A stretch of DNA of 10,849 nucleotides from an uncultured Massilia sp. (GTDB lineage Bacteria > Pseudomonadota > Gammaproteobacteria > Burkholderiales > Burkholderiaceae): contig CAMPHU010000159.1 of NCBI GenBank assembly GCA_946886065.1, forward strand, positions 1-10,849, given 5' to 3'. Below are positions 4,950-10,849 of the stretch, piece after piece. Under the pieces are notes generated by a model, which was not told where the DNA came from, ran no database searches, and saw only the letters and a program-made list of their open reading frames with translations. Position numbers and translations under genes: made by a program. The stretch's first letter is position 1; every line of letters starts with the position of its first letter.

Positions 4950-6287
4950 ATGGCGACCATCACCGACGCCGCCCTCGATGCGATCCGCTCGCAGGCCATC
5001 CCCGTCACGGGCGGCGCGAGCGACTACGACGCCCTGCTCGACCTGGTGGGCAACGCCCGCTTCGTCCTGCTGGGCGAGGCTACCCACGGCACCCATGAGT
5101 TCTACGCCGAGCGGGCCCGCATCACCCAGCGCCTGATCGAGGAAAAGGGCTTTAGCGCGGTGGCGGTGGAGGCCGACTGGCCGGACGCCTACCGGGTCAA
5201 CCGCTACGTGCGCGGCGAAGGCCACGATGGCGACGGGCGCGCGGCCCTGTCCGGCTTCGAGCGCTTCCCGGCCTGGATGTGGCGCAATACCGCAGTGCTC
5301 GACTTCGTGGAATCGCTGCGCGCGCGCAACGACGCAAGCGGCCAGGCCAAGGCCGGTTTCTACGGGCTCGACCTGTACAGCCTGTTCACCTCGATCCACG
5401 AGGTGCTCGGCTACCTCGACAAGGTCGACCCGGTGGCCGCGCGCGAGGCGCGCCGCCGCTACGCCTGCTTCGACCATTACGACCGCGACAGCCAGCAGTA
5501 CGGTTACGCGACCAGCTTCGGCATGAGCGAATCCTGCGAACAGGGCGTGCTGGCGGCGCTGCAGGACCTCCAGCAGCGCGGCTTCGACTACATGCAAAGC
5601 GATGGCATCGCCGCCGAGGACGCCTATTTCTGCGCCCAGCAGAACGCCCGCCTGGTCAAGAACGCCGAGGAGTACTACCGCACCATGTTCCGCGGCCGGG
5701 TGTCGTCCTGGAACCTGCGCGACAGCCACATGGCCGAAACCCTGGACGCGCTCGCGCGCCACCTCTCGCGCGACGGCAAGCCGGCGCGCATCGTGGTCTG
5801 GGAACACAATTCCCACATCGGCGACGCGCGCGCCACCGAGATCGGGCGCATGGGCGAATGGAATGTCGGGGAACTGGCGCGCAAGGCCTATGGCGCCGAC
5901 ACCTGCCTGGTCGGCTTCTCGACCTACGACGGGCGGGTGACGGCCGCCTCGGAATGGGACGGTCCGGCCGAGCACAAGCATGTGCGCCCCGGCCTGCCGG
6001 GCAGCTACGAGCAGGTGCTCCACAGCACCGGGCTGGGCAATTTCTACCTGCCGCTGCGCGATCCGGGCCCCGCGCGCGACGCCCTGATGGAGGGACGGCT
6101 TGAGCGCGCCATCGGCGTGCTCTATATCCCGCGCACCGAGCGCCAGAGCCATTACTTCATGGCCCAGCTGCCGCGCCAGTTCGACGCCGTGATCCACATC
6201 GACCGCACGACGGCGGTCGAGCCGCTCGACCCGACCAGCGGCTGGCATTCGAACGAGCCGCCGGAGACCTATCCGCAGGGCTTGTGA
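4950..6287 (+). CDS. Erythromycin esterase family protein (445 aa)
   Basis: This is a member of the EreA/EreB/SuccA superfamily of metal-independent hydrolases. Conserved blocks are LLGEATHGTHEF (40-51) with Glu43 and His46, Arg55, VAVEADWPDAYRVNRY (71-86) with Glu74, NLRDSHMAETL (255-265) and VVWEHNSHIGDAR (282-294) with His286 and His289. The positions of Glu43, His46, Arg55, Glu74 and the C-terminal His pair agree closely with residues I recall as important in EreB, so the active site looks intact. The length is near that of EreB (about 420). The family is large and most chromosomal members have no shown macrolide activity; the operon (PRTase, SRPBCC, upstream hsp20) points to a stress or metabolite role. 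The gene begins six bases after the SRPBCC stop with no clear Shine-Dalgarno, suggesting reinitiation. No terminator is evident before the convergent gene. Confidence 0.88.
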   Translation: MATITDAALDAIRSQAIPVTGGASDYDALLDLVGNARFVLLGEATHGTHEFYAERARITQRLIEEKGFSAVAVEADWPDAYRVNRYVRGEGHDGDGRAALSGFERFPAWMWRNTAVLDFVESLRARNDASGQAKAGFYGLDLYSLFTSIHEVLGYLDKVDPVAAREARRRYACFDHYDRDSQQYGYATSFGMSESCEQGVLAALQDLQQRGFDYMQSDGIAAEDAYFCAQQNARLVKNAEEYYRTMFRGRVSSWNLRDSHMAETLDALARHLSRDGKPARIVVWEHNSHIGDARATEIGRMGEWNVGELARKAYGADTCLVGFSTYDGRVTAASEWDGPAEHKHVRPGLPGSYEQVLHSTGLGNFYLPLRDPGPARDALMEGRLERAIGVLYIPRTERQSHYFMAQLPRQFDAVIHIDRTTAVEPLDPTSGWHSNEPPETYPQGL

Positions 6288-6341
6288 GATGGCGCCAGAG
6301 CCTGGCCTAAACCGTCTCCGCCAGCCCGGCCGTTTCAGGAT

Positions 6342-8381
6342 TCACCCGCCCGGCGTCTCCAATCCTGGCGACGCCGGCCGGCCCTCCTTTGGCGTCGTGT
6401 CTCCGTCGAAGACCGCAAAGCCGTTGCGCCCCTTTCGCTTGGCCTCGTACAGGGCGCTGTCGGCCGCCGCCAGCAGCTGTTCCTGGTTCTCGCCCTCGTG
6501 CGACAAGGCGATGCCGACGCTGCTGGTGGCCAGCACCGGCCCCTTGCTGGTCTCGATCGGCACCCGCATCGCGCCCACGATCTTGGCCCCGATGCGCTCG
6601 GCCTCGGCCGGCGAGGAAATCTCTTCCAGGATCACCACGAATTCGTCACCCGACAGGCGGGCCGGCGTGTCGGTGTTGCGCACCCCGGCCGTCAGGCGCC
6701 GCGCGAACTCCTTCAGCACCTCGTCGCCGACCCCGTGCCCGTAGCTGTCGTTGATGCGCTTGAAGTGGTCGACGTCGAGGTAGGCCAGGGCCAGGGCCTT
6801 GCCGCTGCGGCGCGCCCGGTCCAGGGCGTGCTGCAGGGTCTCGGTGAACATGCGGCGGTTGGCGATCCCGGTCAGGGTGTCGATGCGGGTGAGCTGGACC
6901 AGCTGCTCCTCGACTTCCTTGGTGTGGGTCACGTCGTGCTTGAGGGCGTAGACGCCGGCCACGCTGCCGTCCGGCTGGATGTCGGGAATGAAGGTGCCCT
7001 GCAGGTAGCGCGGGGCGCCGGGAACCTCCAGCTTCACTTCGCAGGTCACGCTGTGGCCGGCGTAGGCATCGTCGAGCTTGTCGCGCACCTGGGCATAGGC
7101 TTCGCGCCCCATCAGTTCCCCCACCGTCATCCCGACCAGGCGCTCGACCGGCACGCCGAACCACTTCTGGAAGGTGGCGTTGCCGAACTGGAAGCGGCGG
7201 TTCCGGTCCAGGTAGGCGATCAGCACCGGCAGGTTGTCGGCGATCACGCGCAGGCGCTTCTCGGTGGCGTTGCGTTCTCCTTCGGCCGTCTCGCGCTCGG
7301 CCATCAGCTCGTAGAACGCGCGCCCCAGTTCGCCGATCTCATCCTTGCGGTTGTCGCGCAGCACGGCGATGTCGATGGCATCGTGGCGGATCGCCCAGAC
7401 CCGGTCGCGCAGCGTCTCCAGGGGCCCCAGCAGCCGGAACACCAGCACCCAGGCCAGCACGCCCGAGGCCAGGGCCAGGCCGAGCGCCCCGAAGAAGGCG
7501 TTGCGGCGCATCTCCGCCAGCGGCGCGAAGGCTTCGTCGCTCGGGTAGCGGGCTGCCAGGACCCAGCCGGTCGTGCGCAGGCGCTTGAAGGCGTAGATCG
7601 ATTCGCGCCCATCCTTGCCGCGCGCCTCGGTCCAGCCTTCATAGCCTTTCAGGGCGCGCTCGGTGGCGGGATTGACGCCCGGTTTAGCGTTAACATGCTG
7701 CATGACGCGATCTTTTTCCGGGTGGTCGATCAGGATTCCCTTCGCGGTCATCAGGAACAGGTAGCCCGAGGCCCCGGGCCGGAGCGTGCCGATCTGGCGC
7801 AGGAAGCCGGAGCCCTGCAAGTCCACGCTCGCCACCAGCACCTGCTCCACTTCGCCGTCGGCGTTGCGGATCGGCGCAGCGAAGATCACCACGTTCTTGT
7901 CCGAGAGGCGGCTGTGCAGGGGCTCCGAGATCACGCTGGCGCGGGTGCGCATGACCCGGTCGAAATAGTCGACCCCGCTTGCATTCAGGCTGCGGCCCGG
8001 CGGGAACTCGCGCAAGGTGACCACCGTGTCGCCCGTGCGCGCCAGGGTCAGGAAGTTCAGGTAATCGTTGCCCCACATGCGGGCCTGGGTTTCGAGGTAC
8101 TGCTGCATCAGCAGGTTGTCGCGCAGGGCCGGTTGCGGCGTGTTGGCCGCCATCGCCTCGATCTGGCGCAGGCGGTCGCTGATGCGGTCGTCCATGAAGG
8201 ACACGGCCCCGGTCAGCATCGTGAACTGCTGGTTGCCGATCACTTCTTTCATGCCGCGCTCGGCCACGGACAGGGTCGACAGGGTCACCAGCAAGGTCGT
8301 GACGAACACCAGCACGGCGGCCACGAGAGCCAGACGGAACTTCAGGTTCGGTGCCGCTACGCGTGAGCCAGGCTTAAGCAT
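6342..8381 (-). CDS. Membrane diguanylate cyclase with dCache sensor, HAMP, PAS and SGDEF domain (679 aa)
   Basis: This is a sensor enzyme predicted to make the second messenger c-di-GMP. Counting from the ATG at 8381: TM1 at about 15-37; a periplasmic double-Cache-like sensor at about 40-290, including RSLNASGVDYFDRVM and VVIFAAPIRNADGEV; TM2 at about 294-317; HAMP to about 369; PAS at about 375-484, with RRFQFGNATFQKWFG; and GGDEF at about 494-659. The catalytic signature is SGDEF (577-581) instead of GGDEF. The domain also has DTLTGIANRR, YLDVDHFKRINDSYGHGVGD and the inhibitory-site motif RNTD five residues before it. There is no EAL domain. A TTG at 8414 would add 11 residues; ATG is preferred, though neither has a strong Shine-Dalgarno. 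The gene converges on the Ere-family gene across 54 bases in which I see no clear terminator. Confidence 0.9.
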   Translation of the reverse strand: MLKPGSRVAAPNLKFRLALVAAVLVFVTTLLVTLSTLSVAERGMKEVIGNQQFTMLTGAVSFMDDRISDRLRQIEAMAANTPQPALRDNLLMQQYLETQARMWGNDYLNFLTLARTGDTVVTLREFPPGRSLNASGVDYFDRVMRTRASVISEPLHSRLSDKNVVIFAAPIRNADGEVEQVLVASVDLQGSGFLRQIGTLRPGASGYLFLMTAKGILIDHPEKDRVMQHVNAKPGVNPATERALKGYEGWTEARGKDGRESIYAFKRLRTTGWVLAARYPSDEAFAPLAEMRRNAFFGALGLALASGVLAWVLVFRLLGPLETLRDRVWAIRHDAIDIAVLRDNRKDEIGELGRAFYELMAERETAEGERNATEKRLRVIADNLPVLIAYLDRNRRFQFGNATFQKWFGVPVERLVGMTVGELMGREAYAQVRDKLDDAYAGHSVTCEVKLEVPGAPRYLQGTFIPDIQPDGSVAGVYALKHDVTHTKEVEEQLVQLTRIDTLTGIANRRMFTETLQHALDRARRSGKALALAYLDVDHFKRINDSYGHGVGDEVLKEFARRLTAGVRNTDTPARLSGDEFVVILEEISSPAEAERIGAKIVGAMRVPIETSKGPVLATSSVGIALSHEGENQEQLLAAADSALYEAKRKGRNGFAVFDGDTTPKEGRPASPGLETPGG

Positions 8382-8538
8382 GAGATTTGCGACTGTTGGC
8401 TGATCGACAACCAAGTATTACATACTATTAGGTCGAACGACCGAGAATACGCCTTTTGTGTGCACCTTTTCGCCACTGTCGAGGCCGCCAGATTTCCGCT
8501 AGGATGATGCATTGTTCCGTCCGCCATGAGAGACTGCC
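8382..8538. promoter_or_regulatory. Divergent control region with two inverted repeats
   Basis: This gap separates the diguanylate cyclase gene (leftward) from the oxidoreductase genes (rightward). It contains the only AT-rich patch in the area (about 8413-8430). Two dyads lie close together: AGTAT-TAC-ATACT (8414-8426) and GGTCG-AA-CGACC (8431-8442). Rightward, TAGGAT at 8500-8505 is a possible -10, but no good -35 is seen. Leftward, the AT-rich patch offers several TAATAG/TAATAC -10-like options. GAGAG at 8528-8532 is the likely ribosome site for the gene at 8539. Confidence 0.35.
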
Positions 8539-9018
8539 ATGAGTAAATACACGCTGCACGTCAACGGGAAACTGCAAGCCGTCGACGTCGAGCCGGATAC
8601 GCCCTTGCTATGGGCCTTGCGCGATACGCTGGGCCTGGTCGGCGCCAAGTACGGCTGCGGCCTGGGCCAGTGCGGTGCCTGCACCGTGCACCTGGACGGC
8701 GTGCCGGCGCGTTCCTGCCTGACCCCGGTCTCCGGTGTCGGCAAGCAGAAGATCACCACCATCGAAGGCCTGGACGCGCAAGCCCGGCATCCGCTGCAGC
8801 TTGCCTGGCAGGAACTGGACGTGCCGCAGTGCGGCTACTGCCAGTCCGGCCAGATCATGAGCGCCTGCGCCCTGCTCAAGCAGCACCCGAAGCCGAGCGA
8901 CGCCCAGATCGACGAGGCCATGGCGGGCAACCTGTGCCGCTGCGCCACCTACACCCGCATCCGCGCCGGCATCCACCGTGCGGCCGAGATCGCCGCCAAG
9001 GGAAAGGGCAAGCAATGA
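8539..9018 (+). CDS. iorA: (2Fe-2S)-binding subunit of IorAB-type molybdenum hydroxylase (159 aa)
   Basis: This small electron-transfer subunit of the xanthine oxidase family is most like isoquinoline 1-oxidoreductase alpha (IorA). The N-terminal plant-ferredoxin-type cluster has [16 protein letters not shown], with Cys40, Cys45, Cys48 and Cys60. The C-terminal four-helix domain binds the second cluster through QCGYCQSGQ (Cys98, Cys101) and [12 protein letters not shown] (Cys133, Cys135). All eight cluster cysteines are present and the length of about 155 is typical. It passes electrons from the molybdenum centre of the large subunit to an external acceptor. No signal peptide is present, in contrast to its partner. 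The stop overlaps the start of the large-subunit gene (ATGA). The family name does not prove isoquinoline as substrate; many relatives oxidise aldehydes or other N-heterocycles. Confidence 0.92.
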   Translation: MSKYTLHVNGKLQAVDVEPDTPLLWALRDTLGLVGAKYGCGLGQCGACTVHLDGVPARSCLTPVSGVGKQKITTIEGLDAQARHPLQLAWQELDVPQCGYCQSGQIMSACALLKQHPKPSDAQIDEAMAGNLCRCATYTRIRAGIHRAAEIAAKGKGKQ

Positions 9019-10849
9019 CCCGCGTTCCCGCTTCCCCGGCCCGCCGCCGCTTCCTGCAGTCCGGCGCCGCCGGCGGTGCCTTCCTGCTCGGCATGTCGGC
9101 CGAAGGCGTGCTGGCCGCAGCCACCGGCGCCGCCCCGGCCCCGGCAAGCCCGGACTTCGTGCCCAACGCCTTCATCCGCATCGCGCGCGACGGCCGTGTC
9201 ACCCTGATCTCGAAGCAGCCGGAAATCGGCCAGGGCATCAAGACCTCGCTGCCCATGGTGATCGCCGAGGAACTCGATGTCGACTGGAAGGACGTGCGCA
9301 TCGTCCAGGGCGACCTTGATCCGGCCTACGGCAGCCAGGGCGCGGGCGGCTCGACCTCGACCCCGACCAATTACAACGACTTCCGCCGCCTGGGCGCGAC
9401 GGTGCGCGCCATGCTGGTCCAGGCCGCCAGCCAGTCCTGGAAGGCGCCGGCCGGCGAATGCGCCACCTCCGGCGGTTTCGTGGTGCACACGCCCTCGAAA
9501 CGCCGCCTGGGCTACGGCGCCCTGGCTGGCGCCGCCGCGAAGCTGGCGGTCCCGGCGGCCGGCCAGGTGGTGCTGAAGGACCCCGCCAATTTCAAGCTGC
9601 TGGGCAAGCGCATCGGCGGCGTCGACAACGCCGCCATCGTCAGCGGCAAGCCGCTGTTCGGCATCGACGTGCAAGTGCCGGGCATGCTGTACGCGGTGTA
9701 CGCCAAGTGCCCTGTGTTCGGCGGCAAGGCGCTGCGCGCCAACCTGGACGCGATCCGTGCCATGCCGGGCGTCAAGGACGCCTTCATCGTCGAGGGCGCC
9801 GGCACCCTGAACGCGCTGCGCCCGGGCGTGGCCATCGTCGCCAACTCGACCTGGAACGCCATGCGCGCCCGCCGCGCCTTGGAAGTTGAATGGGACGAGG
9901 GTCCGGGCGCCGGCCACAGCTGGGCCGATTTCACCGCCCAGGCCAACGCCGCCAGCACGAAGCCGGGCACGCTGACCCAGCGCAAGGACGGCGACGTGGC
10001 GGCCGCGCTCAAGGGCGCGAGCAAGACGGTCGAGGCGGCCTACAGCTACCCCTTCATCTCGCACGCCAGCATGGAGCCGCAGAACTGCACCGCCTGGTTC
10101 AAGGAGGACGGTTCGCTGGAACTGTGGGCGCCGACCCAGAATCCGGGCGCGGGCCAGGCCCTGGTGACGAGCCTGTTCAACATCCCGAAGGAAAAGATCA
10201 CCCTGCACATCATCCGCAGCGGCGGCGGTTTCGGCCGGCGCCTGAGCTCGGACTTCATCGTCGAAGCCACGGCCATCGCGCGCAAGGTGAAGGCCCCGGT
10301 CAAGCTGACCTGGACCCGCGAGGACGACCTGCAGCACGACCACTTCCGCCCGGGCGGCTTCCATTTCCTGCGCGGCGGCCTCGATGCGGCCGGCAAGGCG
10401 GTGGCCTGGCACAACCATTTCGTCACCTTCTCCAACCGCGTCGAGCGCGACGGCCAGAGCGTGCTGCAGCCGGGCAGCGGCGGCAACCTGTCCGGGGATG
10501 AATTCCCGGGCCGCTGGCTGCCCAACGTCCAGCTCGAGCAGACCGCCCTCGAATGCCGCGTGCCGATGGGCCCGTGGCGCGCGCCGGGCAGCTGCGTGTT
10601 CGCCTGGGTCTTCCACAGCTTCATCGACGAGCTGGCCCATGCGGGCGGCCGCGATCCGCTGGCCTTCCGCCTGGAGCTGCTGGGCGACAAGGACGTGGTG
10701 CCGGGCACGGGCGAGCGCGGCCAACCCTACAGCGTGGCGCGCATGAAGGCTGTCTTGAACACCGCCGCCGAGAAGGCCGGCTGGGGCAAGAAGACATTCC
10801 CGCGCGGCCAGGGCCAGGGCATCGCCTTCCACTTCAGCCACCGCGGCTA
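9015..10849 (+). CDS. iorB: Molybdopterin-binding subunit of IorAB-type oxidoreductase, 3' end outside window
   Basis: The frame opens with ATG in an ATGA overlap with the Fe-S gene and stays open to the window edge (611 codons plus two bases). Family members have about 720-750 residues, so roughly the last 110-140 are missing. The N terminus has a twin-arginine-type signal, [11 protein letters not shown] followed by a hydrophobic stretch and AAA (7-36). Molybdopterin-subunit landmarks include [19 protein letters not shown] (70-88), [10 protein letters not shown] (350-359), SGGGFGRR (402-409) and GPWRAPGS (519-526). The catalytic glutamate expected near the C terminus lies outside the window. 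The order of small Fe-S subunit then fused-type large subunit, without an FAD subunit gene between them, is the IorAB arrangement. GGAAAGGG at 9001-9008 serves as ribosome site. The export signal suggests a periplasmic enzyme, perhaps delivering electrons to a cytochrome c encoded downstream. Confidence 0.9.
   Translation, partial: MTRVPASPARRRFLQSGAAGGAFLLGMSAEGVLAAATGAAPAPASPDFVPNAFIRIARDGRVTLISKQPEIGQGIKTSLPMVIAEELDVDWKDVRIVQGDLDPAYGSQGAGGSTSTPTNYNDFRRLGATVRAMLVQAASQSWKAPAGECATSGGFVVHTPSKRRLGYGALAGAAAKLAVPAAGQVVLKDPANFKLLGKRIGGVDNAAIVSGKPLFGIDVQVPGMLYAVYAKCPVFGGKALRANLDAIRAMPGVKDAFIVEGAGTLNALRPGVAIVANSTWNAMRARRALEVEWDEGPGAGHSWADFTAQANAASTKPGTLTQRKDGDVAAALKGASKTVEAAYSYPFISHASMEPQNCTAWFKEDGSLELWAPTQNPGAGQALVTSLFNIPKEKITLHIIRSGGGFGRRLSSDFIVEATAIARKVKAPVKLTWTREDDLQHDHFRPGGFHFLRGGLDAAGKAVAWHNHFVTFSNRVERDGQSVLQPGSGGNLSGDEFPGRWLPNVQLEQTALECRVPMGPWRAPGSCVFAWVFHSFIDELAHAGGRDPLAFRLELLGDKDVVPGTGERGQPYSVARMKAVLNTAAEKAGWGKKTFPRGQGQGIAFHFSHRG

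Noticed and set aside
3372..6248. A 958-codon open frame on the minus strand across the PRTase, SRPBCC and Ere genes
   Set aside because: The plus-strand genes have clear domains and tight coupling. The antisense product is low-complexity (Ala, Gly, His, Arg, Val) with no recognisable motif, as expected opposite GC-rich third positions.
6288..6341. Possible bidirectional terminator between the convergent genes
   Set aside because: Only a short imperfect stem (CTGGC / GCCAG) with a long loop and no T tract on either strand.
6498..8366. A 622-codon plus-strand frame opposite the diguanylate cyclase
   Set aside because: It is a compositional shadow; the minus-strand protein has full dCache-HAMP-PAS-GGDEF architecture.
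8949..10841. A 630-codon minus-strand frame opposite the molybdoenzyme subunit
   Set aside because: The product lacks motifs, while the plus frame encodes an obvious molybdopterin subunit that runs off the window.

Overview
The window is a compact, very G+C-rich stretch of bacterial chromosome, with strong G/C preference at third codon positions and mostly short gaps. The gene families and style (paired short chromate transporters, a small DnaJ-type zinc-finger protein, a membrane SRPBCC protein, IorAB-type molybdoenzyme) suggest a Burkholderiales betaproteobacterium, perhaps Oxalobacteraceae such as Massilia. That placement is inference, because no rRNA or marker gene is present. I see no tRNA, CRISPR array, insertion sequence, phage gene or attachment site.

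Layout. (1) Positions 3-179 encode a 58-residue protein with two CxxCxGxG-type knuckles. (2) 249-1426: two overlapping genes for a split (short-chain) ChrA chromate transporter. (3) 1486-2328: S-formylglutathione hydrolase. (4) 2369-3014: an hsp20 gene with a convincing sigma-32-type promoter, a strong Shine-Dalgarno and an elaborate intrinsic terminator. (5) 3031-6287: a tight three-gene unit encoding a phosphoribosyltransferase, a membrane-anchored SRPBCC protein with an 11-residue helical repeat, and an erythromycin-esterase-family protein. (6) 6342-8381, minus strand: a membrane diguanylate cyclase (dCache, HAMP, PAS, SGDEF) convergent with the previous unit. (7) 8539 to the right edge: the Fe-S subunit and the truncated molybdopterin subunit of an IorAB-like oxidoreductase, the latter with a Tat-type signal. 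The divergent control region 8382-8538 carries two small dyads.

How they fit together. The central block (4-5) looks like a stress-response module: a heat-shock small chaperone followed by PRTase, SRPBCC and Ere-family genes. Mycobacterium tuberculosis has a comparable association, with a protein combining PRTase and erythromycin-esterase domains (Rv2030c) next to the small heat-shock protein HspX. I consider this block the most interesting part of the window. The chromate transporter, formaldehyde detoxification, c-di-GMP signalling and molybdoenzyme genes are separate transcription units with no evident shared pathway.
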